From: Siphonodentalium dalli
Lineage: Eukaryota; Mollusca; Scaphopoda; Gadilida; Siphonodentaliidae
NCBI GenBank assembly: GCA_032622095.1
Contig: CP136064.1
Coordinates: 259,885,863 to 259,949,862 of the forward strand
Direction: 5' to 3'
Length of the DNA stretch: 64,000 bases
This document shows, piece by piece, positions 39,715 to 49,524 of this stretch. A program made the translations under genes and the position numbers. The notes below the pieces were generated by a model, which saw only the letters and a list, made by a program, of their open reading frames with translations, did not search any database and was not told the DNA's origin. The stretch's first letter is position 1. Every line of letters begins with the position of its first letter.

Positions 39715-39870
39715 ACTCCATGACGTCACCCTTACGCAGTACATGCCGGTGACGTTACGGAGTAGATTATAGAGTTGACGCCCTTGGAACTGACTTCCGT
39801 TACTAGCTCGTTGCTATATAAACAAACCAGCGATGTGGCTTTTGTCGAAAATTGACAGTCAGTACATTCG
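39715..39870 (+). promoter_or_regulatory. Possible promoter with CRE and TATA box
   Basis: A consensus CRE (TGACGTCA, about 39721-39728), a second CRE-like GTGACGTTACG about 30 bp later, and a TATA box (TATATAAA at 39815-39822) lie in order. TCAGTAC near 39859 resembles an initiator, though it is about 45 bp from the TATA box, somewhat farther than usual. A strong donor-like GTAAGTG at 40076 could end a first exon. No coding sequence can be tied to it. It could be the start of the downstream kinase transcript or chance clustering. Confidence 0.35.
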
Positions 39871-40340
39871 CCTTGTATACATGTACTTTCAGAAAATACA
39901 AAACACCACAACGTTATACCCCATGTGCACCAATGTCAGTGTCTCGATATCATTTGACCAAATATCTTGACATGAAACCGCGACAGACACGGCGTGAAAT
40001 ACATCGCATTGAGTAAACAATTTCCCATTGTTTCAATTCAACTTCAAGATCGCGGTAAAATCAAACCCGCAATTTGTAAGTGGTAAACATCCGAAAAAGA
40101 CATCAGGTACATGCAGAAACTAATTGTTGTGCATATTTATTTCTATTTGAGGTAGCAATTTTTCATGTTTATCAGTATTTTTTAACGATAAGAGCGATGG
40201 TAATTGGGGGACTATATTTTATCTAGCGCATTAAATTTAAAATAAAAAGTCGTGAATTCTATGGCCGCACATTTCGTTGATAATTACGAGCCATTTGTTT
40301 GTCTAAATAAAATTTTTTAAGTTCGAAGAGCATTAGAATG

Positions 40341-40510
40341 GGGATAACAGTGTGGTGTTTTGTGTCAGATCTCGGAAAGGTACATGGCCAATATACTGTG
40401 GCAAATACCCGTTAATGGGCCCCGGCTCCGCCGTCGCCCATTAACTAAATTTGCCACACTATATTCGCCATGTACCTTTCCGAAATCACAAAACACCACA
40501 CTGTTATCCC
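40341..40510. repeat. Palindromic MITE-like element
   Basis: GGGATAACAGTGTGGTGTTT at the left is matched at the right end by ACACCACACTGTTATCCC. Inside, GAAAGGTACATGGCCAATAT pairs with the complementary stretch near 40465. A related fragment (CAAAACACCACAACGTTATA) lies at 39899-39918. Confidence 0.75.
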
Positions 40511-40722
40511 CTAAATAAAATTATTGAAGATTGTAATTGTCTTTTTTTGCTAACATTAAATTAAATAAAATAAAATAAATTAAGTAAAATACAATGAAAT
40601 TATTTTTAAAATTATTTTTTATTACATTTTTGCGCACGTTGGCATCTCTCTGAGTGCATTCTAGTTTATATAGTGTAGCCATGGGAGTCAGGCAATGGAG
40701 CACACATCCGAACCCCTAAAGT

Positions 40723-40816
40723 TTCGGAATAGAGAACCTTCGGAATAGAGAACATTCGTAATAAAGAACATTCGGACTAAAGAACATTCGGAAGAAAGAA
40801 CCTTCGGAATAATGAC
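40723..40816 (+). repeat. 16-bp tandem repeat, about six copies
   Basis: Degenerate copies of TTCGGAATAGAGAACC in direct repetition. Confidence 0.85.
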
Positions 40817-40904
40817 ATTACCCCAAGTTTACTATTATTTATATATATCAGATTTATGGAGTCACGGACTCAGTATGAGTGTTAAATTCATTGCTTCAGT
40901 GAGC

Positions 40905-41640
40905 CTGAACAAATTCTCATTTCTTATCGAAATGGCCATGCACTGCCATGCAAACATTATCGATAGGAAACTTTATAGAACCCGTTGTGTATAGGGCATA
41001 TTCAAGAAGAAGGTTAGGGGTCACCCACCCGAAATCCACGCACGTCATTCCCCAAAATACTACAGGACATACCTTTGCCAAAGGGGCTTAGAATCCAGGC
41101 CTGCCCATCGTCCACGGTTTATGATTAACATAAATTAATTATTACTGAAGATACCACCAGTAATTTGGCAGGAAACCACATGGGACGGACGCACCGGTGA
41201 TTTCTAAGTCCATCGGGGGACAACGAGAGGAAGTATATTATATAATACATGTGAAATAGAAAATGATATGTGCCAAAAAGAGCCTCATTACTATATATGC
41301 CAAAAAAAATTAAGCATTTAATGGGTTACGCTTCTACACTTATTACTCATCCGCATCAAATTTAGACAAAAAAATTATATTCATAATATTGCATGATCTG
41401 GGATGTCAGCATACGAAAAATACAGAACATCTGACGACGAATTAGGTGCAATACGGAAATTCTCACTGTTCGAGAACATGGAATACGAGCGGAGGGATAT
41501 GTCACATGTCAGAATGAAATGGCTGCTAGTATCACTTGGAATATTTCGAAGTATTATGGGTGTTTTTTTGAATCGCTGGAATTTTGGTTTTGACCAAGAT
41601 CGAGGTTGAACATATCAAGTTGGCCACACCCGATATATTG
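40905..41640 (+). repeat. Intergenic tandem duplication, copy 1
   Basis: Two parts, near 40911-41130 (with TCGAAATGGCCATGCACT and TTTGCCAAAGGGGCT) and near 41520-41640 (with TGGAATTTTGGTTTTG and ATATTGCGAACG), recur in the same order and strand at 41674-42165. Order A-B-A'-B' indicates an old tandem duplication. Short frames over both copies resemble each other only because the DNA does. Confidence 0.7.
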
Positions 41641-41669
41641 CGAACGAAGAGTCTCCAGTCACATCCCTG

Positions 41670-42165
41670 TGAGTTGTTCTCATTTCTGATCGAAATGGCC
41701 ATGCACTACATGTACGATATAACACTTTAGGGGACCCGATGGGTTTAGGGCATAGTCATGAAGGTTATAGGGGTCGTCCACCCATGTCTTTGCCAAAGGG
41801 GCTCAGAAGCAGGCCTGCCCATCTTCCACGATTTATGACTAACATCATATATTATTGAGCCTTCACGCAAGAGGTCGCCGGCCGGGCTATGTTTGTGGTC
41901 ATGTGAATTATTAAACAATAACAAATTAAGGACACACGTCCCCGAAAAGTGGCTTTATTTGACGGGTGGCTTATTTAGAAATGACAAATTTTATTCTGCG
42001 AACAATCATGCTAGTATTACTTGGAATATGTCGAAGTATTGTGGGTGTTTGGTTTTTTTTGGGAATCGTTGGAATTTTGGTTTTGGTCAAGAGGTTCAAA
42101 ATTAAAAGTTGGTCACCACTGGTATATTGCGAACGGAGCTCCTCTAGTCAATAGTCATTTCCCTG
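41670..42165 (+). repeat. Intergenic tandem duplication, copy 2
   Basis: Diverged second copy of 40905-41640, with the stretch between its two parts shorter. It reaches to within about 70 bp of the stop codon of the PPC-domain gene on the minus strand, so it may overlap that gene's 3' untranslated region. TTTATT at 41954-41959 and 41990-41995 would read AATAAA on the minus strand. Confidence 0.65.
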
Positions 42166-42236
42166 AATACGACGTACACCCGGACCAACATAGCGAATGG
42201 TGGTGACACCCACACACCTGTAGATCATGTGCGTGC

Positions 42237-42662
42237 TCACGAGTCCTTCGGATTGACACAAAGTTCATCGTAGCCAGTATCCTTGTCCGGAGATCGATCA
42301 AACTGTAGATCCGAACACTCTCCCAGAACTATCTCTGCTGTGGTATGAACAATTAAATTTCCCATCACGTGACCACCAAAACAGTTTCCATCGTCGTCGC
42401 TCAGGCAAATGTGTAGATGCCCGGCGTCCCCCGATAAGGTTCCGACGATGGACACTATTTCAAACGGACCGTCAAAATCTTTGATGACCTTGGCCTTCGC
42501 CATCCTGAGAGTAGCTTTGGTAACACTACCAACACACGTGATTACAAATGGCGCTCGAAGTCCGTTTTTGTTCTTGAACTCCAACAATGCAGATTTTATT
42601 TCCTCGCCGGGTCCCAAACGCATGGCAAATGTTGTCAGCGAGCTCTTCATACACGTAGCCAT
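42237..42662 (-). CDS. PPC-domain (DUF296) protein, 141 aa
   Basis: An intact single-exon minus-strand frame whose product is almost entirely one PPC/DUF296 domain. Visible family features are RLGPGEEI at residues 15-22, FEIVSIVGTLS at 67-77, the signature GHLHICLSDDDG at 81-92, GGHV at 96-99, TTAE near 107-110 and DTGYDEL at 128-134. The full domain length fits the compact stand-alone members of bacteria, archaea and some invertebrates. Plant relatives pair the domain with AT-hooks; none is present here. Family members form trimers and the conserved histidines may bind metal, but a function in animals is not established to my knowledge. I chose the ATG at 42662 because it has A at -3 and G at +4 and sits just before the domain. 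The frame stays open upstream to 42902, but that part has no domain features and is probably 5' untranslated. The gene lies opposite to, and just upstream of, the kinase exons and may be nested in an intron of that gene. Confidence 0.88.
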   Translation of the reverse strand: MATCMKSSLTTFAMRLGPGEEIKSALLEFKNKNGLRAPFVITCVGSVTKATLRMAKAKVIKDFDGPFEIVSIVGTLSGDAGHLHICLSDDDGNCFGGHVMGNLIVHTTAEIVLGECSDLQFDRSPDKDTGYDELCVNPKDS

Positions 42663-43097
42663 TGTGCAAGAAAGTTTTCCGTCACGAAAATTATGCACTC
42701 GGTTTTCGAATATTCCGTGAATAACGCAATAATTTATAGTAATGATAACGGACAAGCAGCAACAATTTCCCGCGGCAAACCTGACATATTTTGGCGGGAA
42801 TCGAGTTGGATCTCCAAAAACTAGGAACCGGGCCTGGAGTATAATTATAATATATACATTATGGATAGTCATGCAGTGTAGTACGGGCATGCCTACATGC
42901 AATTATAATGTATCTTTGGAGCATGTATAAGCATAATTGTGTTTAAATATAGAGTTTCTGTGTGGTGATGGATATTATCGATGATCATCGATTTATTTAC
43001 CGCAGTCCGCAGTATGTACATGGTATGTGGGGTTGAGCATTATGTTGCGTGTATATAATACATGATCTCTCATATATTTTCTGTAATCTCGTTTTAG

Positions 43098-43146
43098 ACG
43101 GCTGAGCTCCACCACCTTTGTTGTTGCCCAGATGGCTGTCCACCGG
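43098..43146 (+). CDS. Kinase gene: tentative Cys-rich extracellular exon
   Basis: GTTTTAG precedes and GTACGT follows a 49-nt open stretch. Read in phase 0 it gives 16 codons with the motif CCCPDGCPP and leaves one base (G) that completes a Glu codon with the first two bases of the transmembrane exon. The other two frames either hit a stop or do not fit the next exon. It would sit just outside the membrane. It is short, so chance remains possible. Confidence 0.45.
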
Positions 43147-43771
43147 GTACGTTTTAATTGTATTATAGGCCTACATGGACATGTATTAAGAGGTACTAGT
43201 ATAGCCTAAACAATATAAAGTATAATTTCAATTTCGACCAGAGCTGACCCAAGTCACACAACTAGATGACAACACCAAATTTACCTGAGGGAAATTTACA
43301 TGGTTGTGGTGGGGTGAGTTCCATACTTTCCAACTTGACCCTTGAACCAGAGCCAATAATGACTTCAGGAAAGTTTCCATTTGTAACCCCACCCATTTGT
43401 GTGGGTTTGTAAAATTTCAACTGGTTCCTCAATGTTTCCAATTCCAACCTAACACATACCCCTATAAGGCTGGGTAGGTTGGATCTTTTCCAACTGATGG
43501 TCATTTCAGTCCAAATAATAAAAAGCATCCATCCGGCCCTCATCTAATTGTCGCTATAAATTGCCTGAGAACACAGGTATTTATTTTATACCTAATTAAT
43601 TAATTATAAATGATTTATATATAAATGTAAACTTAGGACCGTCTTAGGTATATATCTAATGTGTAAATCAATATAAATATACCTGAGTGCTATCGATGCC
43701 CTATTTGTACTGACAGTATAGTGAGTAATAATTAAAGATGCTCTATCTCTTCCTGGAACCACTCGTGCAAG

Positions 43772-44116
43772 TCTGAGTTTAGTGTGTCTGACATTTTCAG
43801 AATGAGGTCCCCATAGGGTGAATTTAGTGATGCTACCCTGCACAGAATGTTAGTATCACAAAATTCACTCTCTAGGAACCTCATTCTGCTTAGGCCTCAA
43901 CTGCTATGGGAGCTAATCTAGGATCAGACTGAAGTTCTCTAGTTGAAGTTGGTGATGTTCACATATTAAGACACCTTGATTATACATTTTATCTTCTGTA
44001 AATTAGGGGATATAGAAATTGACAGAAGGGAGAAAGTAACTAAAACAATTTTGAGACTATAGATACTTACCAGAAGATGAGGCATAAGCAGAATGAGGTC
44101 ACACTATATCCAGGCT
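43772..44116 (+). mobile_element. MITE F5 (GTGTGTCTG...CAGAATGAGG), copy 1, truncated
   Basis: Starts near CTGAGTTTAGTGTGTCTGAC. The inner palindrome is built on GAATGAGGTCCCC and GGTGAATTTAGTGATGCTA with its complement, followed by a family-typical middle (CCTCAACTGCTATGGGAG, GTTGAAGTTGGTGATGTTCA). The right palindrome is largely lost after GCAGAATGAGGTCAC. Confidence 0.65.
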
Positions 44117-44169
44117 TGTTATACATGCCACAAAATGCATGGATATGTTAAATAAGCAATCACTGCCAT

Positions 44170-44760
44170 GTCAATCTCAGCTAATCACATACACCAACCT
44201 GTAAAAGGTAGATAGGTGAAAATTCTTGTATTCTTCGGAACATTTTTGATTTTGTGTTTCTTGGGGATGGTTGTCGAAATATGGTCGGAAAAAATTAGCT
44301 GAAATGGAAAAACAAATTGGATCGAGGGGTGGGTTGGTCCCGAAAATGGCCAAAGGTAAAAAAGTATCATTAGTGTCTGGAATTTTTTTCCGACACCCCC
44401 TGTTTCTGTTGAAAAACATGTTGAAAACAAACATGTGACATTGTAACTATTTAAAGGCATTTTATTTTTTATTACTTGGTTTACGGATTTCCCTACCCAA
44501 ATCAAGCTGTTTGTCAATAAAAATAAAATTTTAGTTTTCGTTTTTTTTTATTTCCGCCAATGGGAATATTAATCCAGACATATAAAAAAAAATAAGAAAA
44601 AAAACTAAGTTTACGTAAAATGTACAAAACATCGATTGAACAGCAAAGCCTCCTGGTGATGTTTATGGTATTGAATGCCAACGCCAACATGGCGGACGCT
44701 GATATTGGCCATATTTTTGCATCTATCCGTATCATGCTTTAAAGAAACATCCAAATCAAA
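44170..44760. other. Intronic sequence, no firm feature
   Basis: AT-rich, with T- and A-runs and minus-strand frames of 73-110 codons that show no domain. A stretch near 44335-44400 (GAAAATGGCCAAAGG, TTTTTTTCCGACACCCC) resembles dispersed repeat material near 31130. Confidence 0.35.
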
Positions 44761-44951
44761 AAATATATTTGCCCATGCTTGTTTTAGATGAGAAGATTAT
44801 TATACAGCAAATATTTTATTTCTCTCGACCCTATTTTTTGACAATTTAAATTTTTTTTAAATATACAGAATATAAGAAATTAATTTTATTGCTGCCCCTC
44901 TAAAACATTAAAAGCATGAATAAATGGATAGAAAATTCAATATAAAACAAG

Positions 44952-45390
44952 ACAAACCTGAGTTTAGTGGACCTGTCTTTTGCAGAATGAGGTCCCCAGA
45001 GGAGGAATTTAGTGACGCTATCTCGCATAGCAGGCTAGCATCACCAAATTCACCCTCTGGGGACCTCATTCTGCATGGCCTCATCTGCTATGGGAGACAT
45101 AGATTCAGATTGTGATGTACACCCATTGGGGACCTCGATTATGCAATGTGTCGTCTGCAAAATTGGGGATATAGAGAAACTCAACTAAAAAAGAAATAGA
45201 ATATAAATTATGTGAAGAAGTTTCTAAAGAAATATGATTATAATGAAACTTTCCAGAGAAGATGAGGCCTGAGCAGAATGAGGTCCCCAGTGGGTGAATT
45301 TGGTGATTCTATGTGGGATAGCATCACTAAATTCACCATCTGGGGACCTCATTCTGCTAATGACAGGCACACTAAACTCCGACTTGAAAC
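44952..45390 (+). mobile_element. MITE F5, copy 2
   Basis: About 440 bp with two internal palindromes (about 44985-45075 and 45270-45360) built on AGAATGAGGTCCCCAG and its complement, and outer ends CTGAGTTTAGTG / CACTAAACTC. It lies in the intron just before the transmembrane exon. Confidence 0.75.
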
Positions 45391-45526
45391 AAGATAGTGT
45401 CTTCCGGGTGGTATTTCTCGTTCCAAGCATGTTATTTTATACACTAGAATCTTAACAAGAAGTATAATAGATTTCCCCAAAATTGGCCTGTAACCCTGAA
45501 TATATCTTTAATTTTGTTTATTTTAG

Positions 45527-45655
45527 AGAAGAATGACAAGACTATGGTCATAGTGGTTGTAGCTGTTGTATTTGGACTGGTGGCATTCGCTGTTATGATT
45601 GCCTGCATGTGCCTCGCCAAAGGGACCCATCTAAAGATTTACTTCAAACTTCCTG
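45527..45655 (+). CDS. Kinase gene: transmembrane exon
   Basis: 129 nt, phase 1 to phase 1, after TTTATTTTAG and before GTGAGG. It encodes NDKTM followed by about 23 hydrophobic residues (VIVVVAVVFGLVAF through MIACMCL), then the basic stretch AKGTHLKIYFK. A hydrophobic helix followed by positive charges fits a type I single-pass protein with the kinase inside the cell. Cysteines close the membrane segment and could be palmitoylated, which is inference. Confidence 0.85.
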
Positions 45656-45881
45656 GTGAGGACAATTAATTAAAGACGGCGTATCTCTTCCCAGAACTTT
45701 GTCTATATTCCATATATGGCAGATTTAATTTATGGTACAACAAAAAGCATCAACACTTTTGTGCACTGCTGTTGCGAATTACGTCGTGTACATTGGTTAC
45801 ATAATTACATTTCAGAGGTACAAATTTCGAAAATTATAAAACATATTACTAATGGTTACATCTGGTTACTTTATCTTTTAA

Positions 45882-46310
45882 TTAAAGGTACTCAATCTGA
45901 TTAAACACCCCTAAATTACTATTTCTTTGGCTTCTGGTGTAAAAAATATTTTATTCGAGTCGAGGAACCTACCCATCAAAGCTCAGAGTGAGCAGATATC
46001 GATTTTTGAAGTTTGTTATTTCAATTGTTTGTGGCCCAGAAATACGTCGTAAAATGGACGGTCTCGGTCAAAATTGCGGATGAAGATGGATAGCTCTAAA
46101 AATAAGTGATAATAGGCCATATTTCGTTGAACAATATGCTGATAATTAACACATTTTTCAGCGTTTTTGGGGAAATTTGATACCATAGTTGACAGTGGTT
46201 AGCTTTATTTTGTTGCAATTAATCGATTCTTATAACTAAAGGGTATTTTGAATAAATGTTGTTGTATCTTGATGATATGGGGACCCTCTGATTGGATTGA
46301 GTACCTTTAA
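45882..46310 (+). mobile_element. F6 MITE copy 4
   Basis: TTAAAGGTACTCAATCTGAT at the left and GGATTGAGTACCTTTAA at the right, with TTATTCGAGTCGAGGAACC inside. The right half (from about 46110) contains TTTTGTTGCAATTAATCGAT, which shows what the interrupted copy at 49525 looked like before its insertion. Confidence 0.8.
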
Positions 46311-47050
46311 TGTTACATTGGGACTTTCATTTTTTTTTATAAATCCAAGGATACAAGTGTACATTGGGTATAAATTAGAAAACATATTCCCAGAACTAAT
46401 TTACAGCCCATGTGTACATATAGGGTACATATGGTTAGACATATCTACTATATTCAAGGGGGCCCGGGCACAGAATAATAACATTGAGTCAAAGAGACTA
46501 GTCAACAGGTGCTATTGTCACCAGAAAATATCTTAATTATGTTATCTACTTATTTTCTATTAATTGGGAACTGATGGAATTATTTTGCATTGTAATTCTT
46601 TCCTAATCAGAGGCTGGACCCACCCTATGACATTGTGTTATAAAAGAAAAATATTGAGTATACTTTGCTTGATTAATCACGCTTTATTGTGGTTCAGTTT
46701 ATAAGCCTGAATATTTATATTCCTTTTGGTAGTCAAAATTTGGAATATATTTACATAACATCAGATAAATCTGATTCTGGACTCAGACACTACCCAACCA
46801 CTCGGACCATCGACGTATATTATATTAAATATACTATTAAATATAGATCGATGCTCGGACCTTGCATCCTGGAAAGTTTTTGCTACCCCCACCCCTGTGT
46901 TTCTCCATGAATATGCAAGAAATGTGGAATATATGTCTGTTTTGGAATAATTAGCAATACATTATTTTAATGTTTTAATTTTTTTTTTTTATAAAAATGT
47001 AAGTCACGTGTGTACTTTGGTTAAGTAATCAGCTGAAGTTGGGATTACAA
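46311..47050. other. Intronic sequence, nothing recognised
   Basis: AT-rich intron with short frames only; no repeat family or exon signal that I can support. Confidence 0.4.
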
Positions 47051-47051
47051 T

Positions 47052-47268
47052 TACAGTAATGCCCTAAATAATCGACTCCTTAACCACAGCAAAATTATGG
47101 GTAATTTTTCAAGATTTAGTCGGAAATATGGCTTGTTGCCATTCATCGGAAAGCTCTCATTGAGAGCTTTCCGATGAATGGCAACAAGCCATATTTCCGA
47201 CAAAATCCTGAAAAATTACCCATAATTATGCTGTGGTTAAGGAGTTGATTATTTAGGGCATTACTGTA
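47052..47268. mobile_element. Palindromic Tc1/mariner-like MITE F3, copy 1
   Basis: 217 bp including TA at both ends. An almost perfect inverted repeat: CAGTAATGCCCTAAATAATC at the left and the matching TTATTTAGGGCATTACTG at the right, with the centre at CTCTCATTGAGAGCTTTCC. A TA target and CAGT termini are typical of Tc1/mariner-derived MITEs. No coding capacity. Confidence 0.8.
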
Positions 47269-47777
47269 CATGTACATGTAAGAGCACACCCAAGATCTGA
47301 ACTCAACTGATGTCAGTCTCCTCGTTCTCTTCTGTTAGAAATTCTTCCAATACAGTTGTCTTTATTACAGATTACAGTTAATATGTTGTACTTATTTTCT
47401 TCAGATATTTTGTCCGATGGTATATTGGCCTAATTTTATATAACATATGACTCGAATCGTAAACTCATTTTCATTATAATTACCATGTTGTTTGCATCAT
47501 TCATAGGGCACATGAGTGTATTTTGCACTCATCCATGGCTCAAATTCATTCATTTGTAACATATATTCTGTTGACTATAAAATGAGATGGTCCCATAAAT
47601 GGCTGGACTTAGCGTACAGTCCCCAAGGCTCAAAATAAGTGGTCTGACATGGACAATTGTCAGACACCAAATTTTTATAGGTTGTCAGGCTCTGCTTTGA
47701 AACTGTCTGACATAATGTCAGGTTGAAATATTGACGTAATGTTATACGCCCTTTTTGAAAAAAGGTCGTATTATGTT

Positions 47778-47842
47778 ATCAGTCTGTCTGTCAGTCCGTC
47801 TGTCTGTTTGTATGTCTGTCTGTCTGTCTGTCCGTCCGTCCG
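47778..47842 (+). repeat. (TCTG/TCCG)n microsatellite
   Basis: About 65 bp of degenerate TCTG and TCCG tetranucleotides. Confidence 0.85.
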
Positions 47843-47844
47843 TT

Positions 47845-48895
47845 AACATTTTTGGTTTCCGATCGATAACTCCAGTTGGATTATTTGATCTGAACCAAAG
47901 TTGGTATGTGTATTTCCCAGCTAAAGATACAGGCCAAGTTTGAATATGGGTTCCGTCCAGTTATTTTTACATGAGTTACGGCCCTTTTTGTCCGCCGACC
48001 CAACGGGTTCGGAGGACTATTATAATCAGGACGTGAGTGCGTCCGTGCGTCCGAGGTTTACGGATGATAACTTTAGTTAGAGTGAACCAAATTAAATTAA
48101 ATTTGGTATGTGGGTTTACTAGCAGAAAAGACAGGTCAAGTTTGAATTCTGGTTCCGTCCGCCAATTTTCACCAGAGTTATGCCCCCTTTTCGACTTAGA
48201 ATTTGACCGCGTCTGTTAACATTTTTGGTTTCCGACCGATAACTCCAGTTTGGATTATTTGATCTGAACCAAAGTTGGTATGTGTATTTCACAGCTAAAG
48301 ATACAGGTCAAGTTCGAATATGGGTTCCGTCCAATTATTTTTACATGAGTTACGGCCATTTTTCGACTTAGAATTTGGCCGTCTGTTAACATTTTTGGTT
48401 TCCGACTGCTAACTCCAGTTTGGATTATTTGATCTGAACCAAAGTTGGTATGTGTCTTTCTCCCAGCAAAACACAGGTCAAGTTAGAAATCGGGTTCATC
48501 CCGCCAATTTTCACCAGAGTTATGTCCCTTTTTTACTTAGAATTTTTGCCAATTTGAGGTTTCCGGATGATAACTTTAGTAAATGTGTACTGAATGAAAT
48601 TAAATTTGGTATGTAGGTTTACTAGCACTAAAGACAGGTTTTTATGCGCAAACAACGGTCGTATCAAGCCGACACTTAGAGGCGGATATGAGGTCTACCG
48701 ACCTTTTATTCAACTTAGAATTTGACCAATTTCATAACATTTTGGTTTCCGACCGATAACTCCAGTTTTGATTATTTGAGCTGAACCAAAGCTGGTATGT
48801 GTATTTCCCAGGTAAAAATGAATATAGGTTCTGTCTTAATTATTTTTAGATGAGTTATGGCCATTTTTCGACTTAGAATTTGACCACATTTTGGC
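47845..48895 (+). repeat. Diverged tandem array, 165-200 bp unit
   Basis: About six diverged units starting near 47848, 48045, 48219, 48384, 48553 and 48735. Two forms are mixed: one with TTTGGTTTCCGACCGATAAC and CTGAACCAAAGTTGGTATGT, the other with GAGGTTTACGGATGATAACT and GGTTTACTAGCA. Both continue into AGGTCAAGTT, GGTTCCGTCC and GAGTTAYGSCC. Non-coding. Confidence 0.75.
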
Positions 48896-49524
48896 ATTGA
48901 AATTAGTATTAGTATACGGGGTATATAAGATTTTCTTCAAATGTAAGTATTATCTTATTTTGCGATAGTACAATTCAAAATGGCTAAAGGGCGTATTTTG
49001 CCACGCCCTAGCGATGCTCTTGTTAATTGTTTGTTTTGCCAAAATCTGGGTTTTTGCAGATGTAAGATTATTAGAACCTGGATGTCTACAAAATATTTGA
49101 ATTTAAAAATTTATGGAACGAGTTTTTTCTCCCGGTCAATTATAACATACTACTGTCCTGCGTTCTATACAGTCATATGATCGTAATGATAGGCCTACTC
49201 TTATATGGTACTAGTAACAGCGCCGGGATCAGAGCAATTGAAGATTTCTATAACCTTAGATTTGAGCATGAAATTGGCAAGCATATGTTTGATGTTGTGG
49301 CCAAGGTGGGAAGATTTGCATTATTTATAGTAAAAAAAGTGACAATTGAGAAGAGGAACATAATTGGGGGATAATACATGATTATTAGTTTCACTTGGCA
49401 CTATTTCGTGTGATAAAAAAGACCTGTCAGGCCTCATTTTGAAATGTCAGACCATGTCTGTTTGGTGCCTGACAAACTGTCCGACAGTCTAATTAAAATT
49501 ATTTCAAGGCTTGACAGTCCCCCT

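Larger units (their letters stand above)
47612..49524. mobile_element. Possible 1.9-kb inverted-repeat element
   Basis: The left end (CAGTCCCCAAGGCTCAAAAT, GTCTGACATGGACAATTGTC) resembles the reverse complement of the right end (TTTCAAGGCTTGACAGTCCC preceded by GTCAGACCATGTCTG and GGTGCCTGACAAACTGTC). Inside are a (TCTG)n run and a 165-170 bp tandem array. The inverted repeat is imperfect and no transposase is visible, so the unit as a whole is uncertain. Confidence 0.4.

Noticed and set aside
41403-42206. Similar short frames containing RWNFGF
   Set aside because: The resemblance comes from the duplicated DNA. The frames are not conserved in phase or ends.
42409-42720. 103-codon plus-strand frame
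   Set aside because: It is the antisense shadow of the PPC-domain gene, which has clear family motifs.
44177-44517. Minus-strand frames of 85 and 110 codons
   Set aside because: No domain; low-complexity intronic DNA with two overlapping frames competing.
48980-49374. Two frames of about 65 codons
   Set aside because: No recognised domain. They lie inside the inverted-repeat element with the tandem array, in an intron, and without matching splice signals.
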